From contig NZ_JPOE01000005.1 of assembly GCF_000733775.1 (NCBI RefSeq), positions 496,001 to 560,000 on the forward strand: 64,000 bases of DNA, given 5' to 3'. The notes beneath the pieces were generated by a model, which was given only the letters and a program-made list of their open reading frames with translations, was not told the origin of the DNA and did not search any database. A program made the translations under genes and the position numbers. The number at the start of each line of letters is the position of its first letter. Position 1 is the stretch's first letter. This document shows, one piece after another, positions 45,938 through 56,452 of the stretch. Source of the stretch: Thiomonas sp. FB-Cd (lineage in GTDB: Bacteria; Pseudomonadota; Gammaproteobacteria; Burkholderiales; Burkholderiaceae_C).

Positions 45938-46693
45938 GTGGGCAAGGCGCCAGGCAAGGCTGTCCTTGAACGAGCGACTGCAGCACAGCCCAAGATTCAC
46001 GCGCCAGCCGCTGGCGCCCGTGCACGAACGTCCGCAGCGCGCACGACTGCATCGCCTCCGGCGAGCCCAGCCCCGGCAAAATCCGCGGCCGCCGCGACGC
46101 GTGATCCGGTTCGGGCTACACTTCCGCCCGCCAAACCAGTTATGTCCGCCGCAACCACGGCGCCGAGGCCATTGGCCCATGCATCCACTTCAGTACCGAA
46201 ACCCATGAGCAGTATTGCCCCCGCCTCCATCCCGACGAAGGTCGATCCCAAGCTGGCCAACGCCTGGAAAAGCAAGGCTCCCCAGGATTTGACCGATGCC
46301 GAAGTGCTTGCCATGCCCGAAAGCGAGTACATGAAGTCTGTGCAGCTGGACTTCTTCAAGCACCGGCTGAGCGCACTGCGCAACGAACTCATACGCAGCG
46401 CAGGCGAAACGACCGAGCATCTTCGCGAGGACACACTGCTGGTGCCCGACCCCGCGGACCGAGCCACGATCGAGGAAGAGCATGCGCTGGAGCTGCGCAC
46501 GCGTGACCGCGAACGCAAGCTGTTGAAAAAGATCGAGCAAGCGCTGGCACTCATCGACAATGGCGAATATGGCTGGTGTGAAGAGACTGGCGAGCCCATC
46601 GGTATCGGGCGGCTGTTGGCCCGACCCACGGCCACGCTATCCCTGGAGGCGCAACAGCGCCGCGAGATGAAACAGAAGATGTACGGCGATTGA
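45938..46693 (+). CDS. dksA: RNA polymerase-binding transcription factor DksA, long Lys/Ala/Pro-rich tail, apparent frameshift upstream
   Basis: Stringent-response factor that enters the RNA polymerase secondary channel. The core (about 90-251) has the coiled-coil SVQLDFFKHRLSALRNELIR, the tip motif DPADRA (DxxDxA) and RTRDRERKLLKKIEQAL. The zinc-finger cysteines are mostly replaced (WCEETGEPIGIGRLLARPTA), as in many betaproteobacterial DksA. The N-terminal tail is low-complexity. The good start, GTG 45795 behind AGGAGG, is in another frame: its peptide VVKAAKPEPSRAARPASKTA joins the DksA frame only if one G is added in the run 45863-45866. The start at 45938 is thus only the first in-frame start codon; ATG 46205 is another. 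Confidence 0.85.
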   Translation: MGKAPGKAVLERATAAQPKIHAPAAGARARTSAARTTASPPASPAPAKSAAAATRDPVRATLPPAKPVMSAATTAPRPLAHASTSVPKPMSSIAPASIPTKVDPKLANAWKSKAPQDLTDAEVLAMPESEYMKSVQLDFFKHRLSALRNELIRSAGETTEHLREDTLLVPDPADRATIEEEHALELRTRDRERKLLKKIEQALALIDNGEYGWCEETGEPIGIGRLLARPTATLSLEAQQRREMKQKMYGD

Positions 46694-46730
46694 GTCACGT
46701 TGTACAGTCGCTTGCAGCACGAGCCTCGCA

Positions 46731-48587
46731 ATGAGTGATTCCAAGCCACGCAGCTTCTGGGGCCGGGTCACGGAATTCGTCAAGAATCCAACCCAGGATT
46801 GGTCGCTCACGCGGCATGAAAACGCCCTGCGCGAGTTGCAGGAGCAGGAGCAGGTGCGGGCCAAGGAAGAGCAGCGAAAGCTTGATGCGTTCATCCGGCG
46901 CCGCGAGCTGGCCTCGCTGCGCCGCCTGCGCAAGCGCCAGGCCGATGGCCTGCCCATCGACGATGCGTACACGGATCTCCCCGACACCGGCACCGGCACG
47001 GGCCCTTCGGCACCAGAGCGCGAGGCCACGCTGCGCAAAATCAATGAGATTGAACAGGCGATGGTGGACGACGCCAAGCCAGGAGGCGCGGCTGCGCCTC
47101 GCGCCAAGTCAGCCGCGAATTCCCGGCTCAAGCACGAAGCGCAAGACGTCGCGCCTGACAACGTCATTCGCTTCGCCGGCGCCGCCGATGCCGCACCGGC
47201 GGCGCAGACGGCGAATGGGCAACCGCACGCATTGCCGTCCACTGATCGAGGCTTGCTCGGCGCATCCCGGGGCGCGTCGGGTCAACCAGGCATGCAGACG
47301 GGCCTCGCCCCCACCGTTGCGATGCCCACCGAATTGGCGCCAACGCAGATGGCCGCGACACAGGCAGCAGCCACCGTGATGGGTATGACGCTGTTCGCCA
47401 CCGATCATCCACCAATGGACACGTGGATGAAGACGGGCGGCTATGTCTCTTCAGGGCCGATGGCGGTGGACGTGCAGGAAGGCGTGTCATCGAGTCCGCT
47501 TTTCGACCAGGCCTGCATCGATTTCGCCAATGGCCACGACGAAGCCGCTGAACGCGCCCTCCTCGATGCCATTTCCGGCTCCCCTGAGCGCGATCTCGAA
47601 AACGAGTTTTGGTTAGCCCTCTTCGACTTGTACCGAGCCGGAAACGACGCGACGAAATTCGAGGCCTTGGTGGCGGATTACGTCGAGCGCTTCCAATCTT
47701 CGGCACCATCGTGGGACGGGCCGACTGGCCACAAGCACCCGTCAAGCGCAGCGCCAGCACCGCATGCTGCCTTAGCGCCTGCGCAGGCCGCATCAACCAC
47801 AGGACCCGCAGCCTTTACCGCTCTCGGAGAACTGGACGCGGCACAATCGCGCTCCCTGCTGCTCCTGGCGCGCAGCGGCGCCCGACAAGTGGCATTGGAT
47901 TTCACGGCGCTGACATCCATGGCCCAGGGTGCGCAAACCTTTGCGGTTGAGGCCCTTAAGACCCTTAACGCGGCAGCTGGCTGCGTGATTGAACTCGTTG
48001 GTGTGGGCAATCTTCTCGAGGCCTGCGCTGCCGCTGCTCCGCCCATGCAGCGCAATGCCGATCCGGCGTGGTGGGGCCTTCGACTGGAGGCGCTGCGCCT
48101 GGCCGGAGAACAGGACGCATTCGAAAATGTCGCGCTCGATTATTGCGTCACGTACGAAATCTCCCCGCCAACCTGGGAGCGAAGCCACGCCAAGGTCCAT
48201 ACTGTCTGGGGCGACGCCGCTGGTCCATTCGGCAATCCCCCCTCCGTCCTCTCGCAGGGGCACGCGTCCAGCCTGTTCAACACACACTTTGGCAACACTG
48301 GTGCCGGCGTCGCATTTGCGTCGCTCAGCGGCGAGATCCAAGGTGGCAGCGAGGAATTTCTCAAGCCGCTGGATGCGGCAGCGTCGGGGCAGGGCGGCGT
48401 GGTGGTCAACCTCGCGGGCTTGCGCCGACTGGATTTTGCAAGCGCTGGCATCATGCTCAACTGGGTCATGACGCAAAGCAGCGCCGGACGCTCGGTCCAA
48501 TTCCAGAACACGCACCGATTGATTGCCGGCCTATTCGTCATCCTGGGCATCAACTCCGTGGCGCAAATCGACTTACGCAAGTTCTAA
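46731..48587 (+). CDS. STAS-domain protein of unknown function
   Basis: Large soluble protein of 618 residues. Residues 1-75 are a charged coiled-coil-like segment (ALRELQEQEQVRAKEEQRKL); 100-240 is low-complexity; 250-310 is helical and TPR-like (ALLDAISGSPERDLENEFWLALFDLYR). The C-terminus (about 520-618: VVVNLAGLRRLDFASAGIML) is a STAS domain like anti-sigma antagonists, and 370-440 looks like a second, degenerate one. No kinase or sulfate transporter partner is adjacent. It lies 37 bp after dksA and 48 bp before hslV. Confidence 0.8.
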   Translation: MSDSKPRSFWGRVTEFVKNPTQDWSLTRHENALRELQEQEQVRAKEEQRKLDAFIRRRELASLRRLRKRQADGLPIDDAYTDLPDTGTGTGPSAPEREATLRKINEIEQAMVDDAKPGGAAAPRAKSAANSRLKHEAQDVAPDNVIRFAGAADAAPAAQTANGQPHALPSTDRGLLGASRGASGQPGMQTGLAPTVAMPTELAPTQMAATQAAATVMGMTLFATDHPPMDTWMKTGGYVSSGPMAVDVQEGVSSSPLFDQACIDFANGHDEAAERALLDAISGSPERDLENEFWLALFDLYRAGNDATKFEALVADYVERFQSSAPSWDGPTGHKHPSSAAPAPHAALAPAQAASTTGPAAFTALGELDAAQSRSLLLLARSGARQVALDFTALTSMAQGAQTFAVEALKTLNAAAGCVIELVGVGNLLEACAAAAPPMQRNADPAWWGLRLEALRLAGEQDAFENVALDYCVTYEISPPTWERSHAKVHTVWGDAAGPFGNPPSVLSQGHASSLFNTHFGNTGAGVAFASLSGEIQGGSEEFLKPLDAAASGQGGVVVNLAGLRRLDFASAGIMLNWVMTQSSAGRSVQFQNTHRLIAGLFVILGINSVAQIDLRKF

Positions 48588-48635
48588 TTCTGATTTTGCG
48601 CGTCCCCTCTGATCGCGTATCACCTTGGCTATCTC

Positions 48636-49175
48636 ATGCAGCAATATCACGGCACCACGATCCTCAGCGTGAGACGCGGCACGCAAGTTGCCCTCGGGGG
48701 CGACGGGCAGGTGACTCTGGGAAACATCGTCGTCAAAGCCACCGCGCGCAAGGTTCGGCGCCTGCACCAGGACAAGGTCCTGGCCGGTTTTGCCGGTGGC
48801 ACGGCTGATGCGTTCACATTGTTCGAACGCTTTGAGGCCAAACTCGATGAACACCGCGGCCAGTTGCTGCGTGCGGCCGTCGAACTGGCGAAGGACTGGC
48901 GCACTGACCGCATGCTGCGACGCCTGGAGGCGATGTTGGCGGTGGCCGACACGACAGCCTCGCTCATCATTACCGGCAACGGCGACGTCCTGGAGCCCGA
49001 GCACGGTCTTCTGGCCATCGGCTCAGGTGGCGCCTACGCGCAGTCGGCAGCGCGTGCACTGCTGGACCATACCGAACTGGACGCGAGCGCCATCGTCGAG
49101 CGCTCGCTGCACATCGCGGCCGATCTCTGCATCTACACCAACCACGAATTGCGCATCGAGACCCTGGGCGCCTGA
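48636..49175 (+). CDS. hslV: ATP-dependent protease HslV (ClpQ) peptidase subunit
   Basis: Proteasome-like Thr peptidase, 179 residues. The N-terminal [15 protein letters not shown] contains the short propeptide ending in Gly6, so Thr7 becomes the catalytic nucleophile. [34 protein letters not shown] and [15 protein letters not shown] are family blocks. It is followed by hslU (78 bp) as usual. Confidence 0.97.
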   Translation: MQQYHGTTILSVRRGTQVALGGDGQVTLGNIVVKATARKVRRLHQDKVLAGFAGGTADAFTLFERFEAKLDEHRGQLLRAAVELAKDWRTDRMLRRLEAMLAVADTTASLIITGNGDVLEPEHGLLAIGSGGAYAQSAARALLDHTELDASAIVERSLHIAADLCIYTNHELRIETLGA

Positions 49176-49253
49176 CGCCCTTGCATCTCGCCCCGGCGCT
49201 GGATTCGCCGCAGCGCGGCGGGCAACCCGCGCAGATCACACCCACGCCCCATC

Positions 49254-50579
49254 ATGAACATGACCCCGCGAGAAATCGTCTCCGAACTGGACCGCTATGT
49301 CATCGGCCAAACCGATGCCAAGCGCGCGGTTGCGGTGGCGCTGCGCAACCGCTGGCGCCGCCAGCAGGTGGCCGAGCCACTGCGCCATGAAATCACGCCT
49401 AAGAACATCCTGATGATTGGCCCGACGGGCGTGGGCAAAACCGAAATTGCCCGCCGCCTTGCCAAGCTTGCCAATGCGCCGTTCATCAAGATCGAAGCCA
49501 CGAAATTCACGGAGGTTGGCTACGTGGGGCGCGACGTTGACACCATCATGCGCGACCTGGTGGATATTGCAATCAAGCAGGTACGGGAGCAGGCCATGCT
49601 GGCGCGGCGCGCCCAGGCGGAAGACGCTGCGGAGGATCGCATCCTTGACGTGCTGCTTCCTCGCCCACGTGACGCAGCTGGCCAAGCGCTTCCCACCTCG
49701 GACGCCAACACCCGCCAGATCTTCCGCAAGCGGCTGCGCGAAGGTCAGCTCGATGACAAGGAAATCGAGCTTGACTTGACCCAGCCACAGGCCAGCGTGG
49801 ACATCATGACCCCACCGGGCATGGAAGACATGGCCGAGCAAATCAAGGGAATGTTCGCGGGCCTCGGCCAAGGCCGTACCCAACGCCGCAAGCTCAAGGT
49901 GCGCGAAGGCTTGCGCGTTTTGGTCGATGAGGAAGCAGCCAAGCTGGTCAATGAGGACGAAATCCGCAGCCTCGCCATGCAGCGCGTGGAGCAAAACGGC
50001 ATTGTGTTCCTCGACGAGATTGACAAAATCGCTTCGCGTGGCGGTGCCCAAGGTGCCGATGTGTCGCGCCAGGGCGTGCAGCGCGACTTGCTTCCGCTGG
50101 TGGAAGGAACCACCGTCAGTACCAAATACGGCATGGTGCGCACCGACCATGTGCTCTTCATTGCGAGTGGTGCCTTTCATGTATCGAAACCTTCGGATCT
50201 GATCCCCGAGCTGCAGGGACGCTTTCCCATCCGCGTGGAACTTCAGAGCCTCTCGGTCGACGATTTCGTGGCCATCCTGACGGCCACGGATGCCAGCTTG
50301 GTGAAACAGTATGAGGCACTGCTTGGCACCGACGGTGTCATCCTCCAATTCGCACCTGACGGCATCCGTCGCCTCGCCGAAGTGGCCCATGCGGTCAACG
50401 GGAAAACAGAGAACATCGGAGCGCGTCGGCTGCACACCGTGATGGAGCGACTCCTGGAAGATGTTTCATTCCAGGCCGATGGTGGTAATCCGCAGACTTT
50501 GACTATCAACGCAGAGTTCGTCGATCAGCGCCTTGGCAAGATTGCGGCTGATGAGGATCTTTCACGTTTTGTCCTTTAG
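49254..50579 (+). CDS. hslU: ATP-dependent protease HslU (ClpY) ATPase subunit
   Basis: AAA+ unfoldase that feeds HslV, 441 residues. Walker A is GPTGVGKT (56-63) and Walker B is VFLDEIDK (251-258). [14 protein letters not shown] is the pore-loop region; the I domain spans about 110-230; the C-terminal sensor-2 region includes [20 protein letters not shown], and the tail ends in DLSRFVL, which docks into HslV. Confidence 0.98.
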   Translation: MNMTPREIVSELDRYVIGQTDAKRAVAVALRNRWRRQQVAEPLRHEITPKNILMIGPTGVGKTEIARRLAKLANAPFIKIEATKFTEVGYVGRDVDTIMRDLVDIAIKQVREQAMLARRAQAEDAAEDRILDVLLPRPRDAAGQALPTSDANTRQIFRKRLREGQLDDKEIELDLTQPQASVDIMTPPGMEDMAEQIKGMFAGLGQGRTQRRKLKVREGLRVLVDEEAAKLVNEDEIRSLAMQRVEQNGIVFLDEIDKIASRGGAQGADVSRQGVQRDLLPLVEGTTVSTKYGMVRTDHVLFIASGAFHVSKPSDLIPELQGRFPIRVELQSLSVDDFVAILTATDASLVKQYEALLGTDGVILQFAPDGIRRLAEVAHAVNGKTENIGARRLHTVMERLLEDVSFQADGGNPQTLTINAEFVDQRLGKIAADEDLSRFVL

Positions 50580-50936
50580 GTTTGCGCTGCAAGCTTTGGC
50601 GCGACACGGCGGCACCTTGGGCTCTAGTCAACCACGGCAATGCCGCTTCTTTTGTCGATCCGGTGTAACGCCAAGGGGCCGCTCCCCATCATCGCCCGAG
50701 CGATCGCGCAGACGAGACCCGCGCGCCGCATGCTGCGCTGGATTGCACACCTGACCCGCACACGACCAAGCGCGCCGGCGTCCGCCCCCAGGGGTCCCTC
50801 TACGACGGAGGGCGTTGGGTATCGGTCGCCTTGGTGCCGCACCGACGCAGCACATTGGCCGTCTCGGTACGCCACGATCCAAACCATCCGGGCCCGAGGC
50901 CGATGGTGTGCACAAATTTGTTCCCAAGGCAGACCG
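50580..50936. other. 357-bp gap between convergent hslU and coaX, no convincing gene
   Basis: Overlapping frames occur on both strands but none carries a motif or good start. I looked for the SPOR-domain gene that often follows coaX and did not find it. Confidence 0.45.
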
Positions 50937-51704
50937 TCAAGCACCGTGAATAAGACCCCGCGTGCGGGCAATGCAGAGCAGGCCTTCGAAGACCAAATGC
51001 TCGATGGTTACATGCGGCAAGCCCAGCGCCAGTTCCAACTTTGGCGCGGCGCCCCCCGTCAGAAGGACGATGGGTGGTCGGCCCTCGAGCCTGCTCAGGC
51101 GCTCATGCATTTGACGGGCTGCACCCGAGATGGCAAGCGCCCCTCCTGTCATCAAAGCATCACTTGTATTGTTGGGGAATTCGCGTAACTCGCCTTCGGG
51201 CACGTTGAGACCCGCCGTGCCCATCTCCAAGGCCTTGAGCATCAATCCGAAGCCGGGCAGGATGACGCCGCCGAGAAATCGCCCGTCCGCCGCAAGGCAA
51301 TCGACCGTGACTGCCGTGCCCACGCTGATGACGAGGACCGGCTCGGCCGCATGCCGCGCCCTTGCGCCGATCAGCGCTGCCCAGCGGTCCGTGCCGAGCA
51401 GGCCCGGCATGGTGTAGCCGTTGCGCACGCCACATTGCCGGATCGCGGAATGGATCCATTGGCAGTTCAGGCCCAGGATTGCGAGTTGCGCATCCACGCG
51501 TGCGGTGGCCATGGCGCCGGCCACCGCACAGCCAATCGCGGCATTCACGCGGCCGTGCTCTTCGAGCACTGCTGCCAGAGTCTCTATGGACTGCTGGGAC
51601 ATCGCTCCGTGGGCCAGCAAGTCCGGTTCGGGACCGGCGTGACCGCGTGCCCAGAGGCCCCATTTCAAGCGGGTGTTGCCAATATCAAGCAGAAGTAGCG
51701 CCAT
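50937..51704 (-). CDS. coaX: type III pantothenate kinase
   Basis: Phosphorylates pantothenate, first committed step of CoA synthesis; 255 residues. LLLDIGNTRLKWGLW is the ASKHA phosphate-1 motif with catalytic Asp; GTDRWAALIGAR and ISVGTAVTVDCL are the conserved blocks that define CoaX. Type III kinases need a monovalent cation and are not inhibited by CoA. With panB and panC in the window it links valine intermediates to CoA. The usual partner birA is not adjacent. Confidence 0.95.
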   Translation of the reverse strand: MALLLLDIGNTRLKWGLWARGHAGPEPDLLAHGAMSQQSIETLAAVLEEHGRVNAAIGCAVAGAMATARVDAQLAILGLNCQWIHSAIRQCGVRNGYTMPGLLGTDRWAALIGARARHAAEPVLVISVGTAVTVDCLAADGRFLGGVILPGFGLMLKALEMGTAGLNVPEGELREFPNNTSDALMTGGALAISGAARQMHERLSRLEGRPPIVLLTGGAAPKLELALGLPHVTIEHLVFEGLLCIARTRGLIHGA

Positions 51705-51959
51705 GATTTTTGTGCAGATTATTGTTTCAACATAGCAGAGGTCCGAGGCGCAACGGGCCTCCTGGCTTTGATCTGGCTCGCCTCAAGACGCAGGAGCCTG
51801 GTCCGGGGCGGTGGAAGCACCGACTACCCACCCAGCATGGTAGATATCAGATAGAGAAAGACGCGTTCGACCTGTGCCAAGTTGCGCCAAGCCATACAAG
51901 CCCGAAGGCCGGGGCCACCCGTCGCATAATGGCGGTCTGACGATTTCGCTTCCACGCCC

Positions 51960-52385
51960 ATGCCATCCCCCGCCCCCATGCCAACGCAGCTAACGGTGCA
52001 TCGCCAGTCCCGTAATCTGGAGATTGCCTTCGATGACGGAATGCAGTTTCGCATCCCGTTTGAGCTGATGCGCGTGTATTCGCCATCGGCCGAGGTACGC
52101 GGCCACGGCCCCGGGCAAGAGACCTTGCAGACGGGTAAGCGCGACGTCATCATTGACGCGTTGGAAGCCGTGGGTAATTATGCCGTACAGCCGACTTTTT
52201 CCGATGGGCACGACACCGGCATCTTCACCTGGGAATACCTTTACTTCCTTGGCAAGGAGCAGGATCGCCTCTGGAACGATTACTTGGCCCGCCTGGATGC
52301 GTCGCAACTCGACCGCGACGCATCGATGCCGGGGGCGTCCCCTTCTGGCAGTTCCTGCAGCCACGGGGGGCCGCATGAGCACTGA
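51960..52385 (+). CDS. DUF971 (GBBH-like N-terminal) protein
   Basis: Protein of 141 residues. The domain (about 10-115) includes [31 protein letters not shown] and [26 protein letters not shown] (in parts), the conserved text of DUF971, related to the N-terminal Zn/Fe-S-like domain of gamma-butyrobetaine hydroxylase. It is placed directly before ubiE with an 11-bp overlap, as in many betaproteobacteria. Some family members are linked to Fe-S proteins; function is not shown here. Confidence 0.9.
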   Translation: MPSPAPMPTQLTVHRQSRNLEIAFDDGMQFRIPFELMRVYSPSAEVRGHGPGQETLQTGKRDVIIDALEAVGNYAVQPTFSDGHDTGIFTWEYLYFLGKEQDRLWNDYLARLDASQLDRDASMPGASPSGSSCSHGGPHEH

Positions 52386-53124
52386 TGGCAGCGAAGGCAC
52401 CACCCACTTCGGCTTTGAGACGGTCCCCGAGCAGGAGAAATCGCAACGCGTGGCGCAGGTGTTCGACTCGGTCGCCCCACGCTACGACCTGATGAATGAT
52501 TTGATGAGCGCGGGCCTGCACCGTGCATGGAAGGCATTCTGCGTCGCAGTCGCCGGCGTACGCCCCGGCCACCGCGTACTCGACATCGCCTCCGGCACAG
52601 GTGACTTGGCGCGAGCCTTCGCGCCCCAGGTCGAGCCCGGCGGCTTGGTTGTGGCCACCGACATCAACGCCTCCATGTTGGCTGAAGGCCGCAGGCGACT
52701 TGAAGATGCCGGGCTGTGTGTTCCTGCAGCGCTGTGCGATGCTGAAGCGCTGCCTTTCCCAAGTGCCAGCTTCGACCGCGTTAGCGTGGCTTTCGGCTTG
52801 CGCAACATGACGCACAAGGAACGGGCGCTGTCGGAGATGTACCGCGTGCTCAAGCCAGGAGGGAAGTTGCTTGTCCTGGAGTTCTCGCGGCCTTGGGAGC
52901 CGCTACGCGGTGCGTATGATTTTTATTCGTTTCAGATCTTGCCGCGCCTGGGCAAGATGGTCGCCGGTGATGCGGACAGCTACCGCTACCTGGCCGAGTC
53001 GATCCGTCAGCACCCCGACCAGCGCACCCTGAAAGGGATGATGGAGCAGGCGGGCTTTGCGAAGGTTGATTGGAACAATCTTTCCGCTGGTGTCGTGGCG
53101 TTGCATATCGGCCTCAAGGCGTGA
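52375..53124 (+). CDS. ubiE: ubiquinone/menaquinone C-methyltransferase UbiE
   Basis: SAM-dependent C-methylation of the benzoquinol ring in ubiquinone synthesis, 249 residues. [21 protein letters not shown] is the family N-terminal block (Y-D-x-M-N-D-x-M-S); [12 protein letters not shown] is SAM motif [32 protein letters not shown] spans motifs II-III. The ATG at 52375 lies inside the DUF971 tail. The Tim44-like gene, ubiJ and ubiB follow on the same strand. Confidence 0.97.
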   Translation: MSTDGSEGTTHFGFETVPEQEKSQRVAQVFDSVAPRYDLMNDLMSAGLHRAWKAFCVAVAGVRPGHRVLDIASGTGDLARAFAPQVEPGGLVVATDINASMLAEGRRRLEDAGLCVPAALCDAEALPFPSASFDRVSVAFGLRNMTHKERALSEMYRVLKPGGKLLVLEFSRPWEPLRGAYDFYSFQILPRLGKMVAGDADSYRYLAESIRQHPDQRTLKGMMEQAGFAKVDWNNLSAGVVALHIGLKA

Positions 53125-53177
53125 GAAAGCCCACTTTTCAAGCGTCGGGATTGTTTCGACCTTTTGGTAACTAAATG

Positions 53178-53183
53178 TATAAT
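53178..53183 (+). promoter_or_regulatory. consensus -10 box before the Tim44-like gene
   Basis: A perfect TATAAT lies 20 bp before the start codon in an AT-rich pocket of an otherwise GC-rich region. A weak -35 (TTCGAC) is 18 bp upstream. Expected transcript start is about 53190. Confidence 0.6.
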
Positions 53184-53202
53184 TGGGCGACTGGATATAA
53201 AC

Positions 53203-54108
53203 ATGACGAAATTCTCGGCCCTTCCTCTTCTCATCATTACCCTCAGCCTCGTACTGGCCTCAAGCATCTTTACAGGTGACGCGCAGGCCAAGCGCTTGGG
53301 TGGTGGCAGGAGTCTGGGCACTCAGAGGAGCAGCCTGCCGACCCGGCCGCAGACTGTGCCGCCCGTGGCGACACGCCCGCCTGCAGCGGCAAACCCGGCG
53401 GCGCTGCAACCGCGCCCTGCAAGCCGCTGGGGCGGCCTGCTCGGAGGCTTGGCAGCCGGTATTGGCTTGGCTGCACTATTCCATGCGCTGGGGCTCGGTG
53501 CGGCGGGCGCGTCCATCATGACGGCACTTCTGATTGCGGGTCTGGCCGTATGGGTCTTGATGATGCTGCTGCGGTTCTCGCGCCGAAGTGCCACGCTGCG
53601 CCAGCCGCACCCGGCGGGGATGCCACTGGGCGCCTATGATGCAGGACAGCTTGGCCAGGAATCGTATCAGTCTGTCCAGCGCTTTGAAGACATGCGTCCG
53701 GCCTCAAGCGATCCAGCCAGGAGCGACGCTGGAATCCCCGATGGTTTCGACCAGCGTGCCTTCCTGAACAAGGCACGGGAGCACTATTACCTTTTGCAGC
53801 AGGCTTGGGATGCGGGCGATTTGCCGCGCATCGAGTCGTACACCACCTCGGAAATGTTTGCTCAACTGCGCAGCGAAATTGAGCGGCGAGGTGCGATACC
53901 CAACAAAACCGATGTTGTGACCCTTGAGGCGGTGCTGCTCGATTTGCATGAAGACGACGGCCAATATCTGGCGAGCGTGGAATTTTCTGGCCTGGTCCGC
54001 GAAGAGAGCTGGGGTGGCGCGCAGCCGGTGCGCGAGATCTGGAATCTGGTCAAACCGACGACAGGAACGTCTGGCTGGCTGCTCGCGGGAATTCAGCAAC
54101 TGGCTTGA
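53203..54108 (+). CDS. Tim44-like domain membrane protein
   Basis: Protein of 301 residues. A signal or membrane anchor spans about 4-26 (FSALPLLIITLSLVLASSIF), then AKRLGGGRSLG, a conserved motif of this family, a Pro-rich linker, two hydrophobic segments (about 78-120), and a C-terminal Tim44-like domain (about 165-301: DQRAFLNKAREHYYLLQQAWDAGDL). Bacterial members are found with ubi genes; function is unknown. The start 53203 begins the signal segment; a start 13 codons earlier overlaps the -10 box. Confidence 0.87.
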   Translation: MTKFSALPLLIITLSLVLASSIFTGDAQAKRLGGGRSLGTQRSSLPTRPQTVPPVATRPPAAANPAALQPRPASRWGGLLGGLAAGIGLAALFHALGLGAAGASIMTALLIAGLAVWVLMMLLRFSRRSATLRQPHPAGMPLGAYDAGQLGQESYQSVQRFEDMRPASSDPARSDAGIPDGFDQRAFLNKAREHYYLLQQAWDAGDLPRIESYTTSEMFAQLRSEIERRGAIPNKTDVVTLEAVLLDLHEDDGQYLASVEFSGLVREESWGGAQPVREIWNLVKPTTGTSGWLLAGIQQLA

Positions 54109-54215
54109 GCCAGCGCACGCTGGCCCAGGTATCTCCTGCGCGCCCGCGGCTGCGAAGGAACAAACCCAAGGTTTCGGGGCAAACCTAGAATGCGTTGGTC
54201 TTCGACGAGAAGCCC

Positions 54216-54872
54216 ATGCCCCGTATCCAAGAACTTCCAGCATTCTCTTTGCCCACGGCGATCCAGCACGCCCTGCTGCCCCGCGTCGTTCGTGCAATCA
54301 ACCATTTGATCGAACGGGAACCGCAGGCAAGTTCCCGCTTGCGGATGCACGCGGGCAAGCAGGTGATGCTGCGGGCGCCCTCGGTGCGGGTGATGTTGGC
54401 CGTGGCTCAGGATGGAGCTTTTGAAGTCCACCAAGCCGATGCGCATGATCAACCCCCAGCCTTGCGCCTGGACGTGGACGCCTCTGCGATGCTGGCGGCC
54501 AAGATGCGCGGCCAGCCTTTGGGACTGACAGGGGTGCATATCACGGGGGATGCCGAGTTCGCGCAGACCATGTCTTGGCTGATGGCAAACCTGCGCTGGG
54601 ACGCAGAAGACGATCTGGCTGATCTGATCGGGGACGTAGGCGCTCATCGCGTCGCGCGCGCTGCGCGGGGCTTGATGGGCGAAGTTCGGCGCCTCCGCCA
54701 CCAGTTGGAGGGCGACGCGCGCGACTGGGTGGCTGAGTCGCCGCGGGCGCTGGTGGGCCGTGGCGAATTCACGACCTGTAGCGCCCAGGTCGCGCAGTTG
54801 CGCGACGCCGTGGCGCGGCTGGACAAGCGCATCACCCTGTTAGCGCGCCATGCGCGCAGCCTGCAGAGCTAA
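54216..54872 (+). CDS. ubiJ: ubiquinone biosynthesis accessory factor UbiJ (SCP2 domain)
   Basis: SCP2-domain lipid-binding protein of the ubiquinone synthesis metabolon, 218 residues. [21 protein letters not shown] begins the SCP2 domain; the block [31 protein letters not shown] (in parts) is characteristic, as is a C-terminal coiled helix. The pair ubiJ-ubiB, 4 bp apart, is the standard order. Confidence 0.92.
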   Translation: MPRIQELPAFSLPTAIQHALLPRVVRAINHLIEREPQASSRLRMHAGKQVMLRAPSVRVMLAVAQDGAFEVHQADAHDQPPALRLDVDASAMLAAKMRGQPLGLTGVHITGDAEFAQTMSWLMANLRWDAEDDLADLIGDVGAHRVARAARGLMGEVRRLRHQLEGDARDWVAESPRALVGRGEFTTCSAQVAQLRDAVARLDKRITLLARHARSLQS

Positions 54873-54876
54873 ACGC

Positions 54877-56448
54877 ATGCGACGTCTGCTGCGCTTGTTG
54901 CGCATTACAACGGTCGCCCATCGGTATGGGCTCGACCAGCTCGTACTGAGTGGCTTTCGCCACCGCTGGCTGCGCGCGTTGGCGCGCGTGCTGGCCCTCG
55001 GCCGCAAGCTCGACGCTCCACGGGGCCAGCGCCTGCGCCTGGCGCTCGAGAATTTGGGCCCGATCTTTGTGAAATTCGGGCAGATGCTGTCGACCCGCCG
55101 AGACCTGCTACCGCTGGATATCGCCGACGAACTGGCGAAGCTGCAGGATCGGGTGCCCCCCTTCGATTCAGCACTTGCCGTGGCACAAATCGAAAAGGCT
55201 CTGGGCAAGCCGGTCGCCGAACTCTTTTCCAGCTTCAGCCGTACACCGGTGGCCAGCGCCTCCATTGCGCAAGTGCACTTCGCCGTCCTTCCGCCAGAAC
55301 AAGGCGGCCACGAAGTGGCGGTGAAGGTGCTTCGGCTTGGCATGCGTGCAATCATCGACCAAGATCTTGACCTGATGCGCACGTTGGCTGCCTGGATCGA
55401 GCGCGCTTGGACGGACGGCAAGCGCCTGAAGCCACGTGAGGTGGTGGAGGAGTTCGACAAATACCTGCACGACGAACTCGACCTCGTGCGTGAAGCGGCC
55501 AACGCTGCACAACTGCGCCGCAATATGGACGGCTTGGGCCTGGTGCTAATCCCGCAAATGTACTGGGATCTATGCACGGAAAACGTCATCGTGATGGAAC
55601 GCATGCACGGTGTGCCAATCAGCCAAATCGCCCGTTTGCGCACGGCCGGTGTGGACATCCGCAAACTGGCACAAAGTGGAGTGGAAATCTTTTTTACGCA
55701 GGTATTTCGCGATGGTTTTTTCCACGCCGATATGCACCCCGGCAACATCATGGTCAGTCTCGCCCCCGAGACGTTCGGCTGGTATATCGCGCTGGATTTC
55801 GGCATCATCGGCACCCTGTCTGAGTACGACAAGGACTATCTGGCGCAGAACTTCATCGCCTTTTTTCAACGCGATTACCGGCGTGTGGCCGAGTTGCATT
55901 TGGAGTCAGGCTGGGTTCCGGGGGAGGTGCGCGTCGAAGAGCTTGAAGCAGCCGTGCGTACCGTGTGTGAGCCGCAGTTCGAACGACCGCTGAAGGACAT
56001 TTCACTGGGCCAAATCCTGATGCGTTTGTTCCAAGTCTCGCGCCGCTTCAAGGTCGAAATACAGCCCCAGCTCGTGCTGCTGCAAAAGACGCTGCTCAAT
56101 GTGGAGGGTCTGGGGCGTCAGCTGGACCCCGAACTGGATCTGTGGAGCACCGCGCAGCCGTTTCTCCGGCGCTGGATGCAAAGCCAGGTGGGCTGGCGCG
56201 CCCTTCGCGATCACCTGCGAAAGGAGGCGCCGCGATTTGCCCAGTTTTTCCCTGCCCTGCCACGGCTCATCCACAATGCGCTGGAACAGGCACAGAAGCC
56301 GGCTGATCGCGACACGGCCCGCCAGCTGCTCCAAGAACAGCGCCGCACCAACGCCATGCTGCAGGGCCTGATCGGCTTCTTCGCCGGATTGCTTGTGTTC
56401 CTGATTTTGCTCGCCCTATGGAATGCGCGCGTTTGGCTCGGCGCCTGA
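54877..56448 (+). CDS. ubiB: ubiquinone biosynthesis regulatory ATPase/kinase-like UbiB
   Basis: Atypical ABC1/ADCK-family kinase-like ATPase, 523 residues, needed for ubiquinone synthesis. The KxGQ motif is KFGQ (66-69, in [16 protein letters not shown]); the Ala-rich loop [11 protein letters not shown] replaces a glycine-rich loop; the catalytic HADMHPGN and the metal-binding LDFGIIG motifs are present. A C-terminal membrane segment ends the protein ([19 protein letters not shown]). Start ATG 54877 begins the [10 protein letters not shown] family block. Confidence 0.96.
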   Translation: MRRLLRLLRITTVAHRYGLDQLVLSGFRHRWLRALARVLALGRKLDAPRGQRLRLALENLGPIFVKFGQMLSTRRDLLPLDIADELAKLQDRVPPFDSALAVAQIEKALGKPVAELFSSFSRTPVASASIAQVHFAVLPPEQGGHEVAVKVLRLGMRAIIDQDLDLMRTLAAWIERAWTDGKRLKPREVVEEFDKYLHDELDLVREAANAAQLRRNMDGLGLVLIPQMYWDLCTENVIVMERMHGVPISQIARLRTAGVDIRKLAQSGVEIFFTQVFRDGFFHADMHPGNIMVSLAPETFGWYIALDFGIIGTLSEYDKDYLAQNFIAFFQRDYRRVAELHLESGWVPGEVRVEELEAAVRTVCEPQFERPLKDISLGQILMRLFQVSRRFKVEIQPQLVLLQKTLLNVEGLGRQLDPELDLWSTAQPFLRRWMQSQVGWRALRDHLRKEAPRFAQFFPALPRLIHNALEQAQKPADRDTARQLLQEQRRTNAMLQGLIGFFAGLLVFLILLALWNARVWLGA

Positions 56449-56452
56449 GCAT

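Noticed and set aside
50640..51188. A 182-codon plus-strand frame between hslU and coaX
   Set aside because: More than a third of it lies antisense to coaX and the remainder has no recognisable motif.
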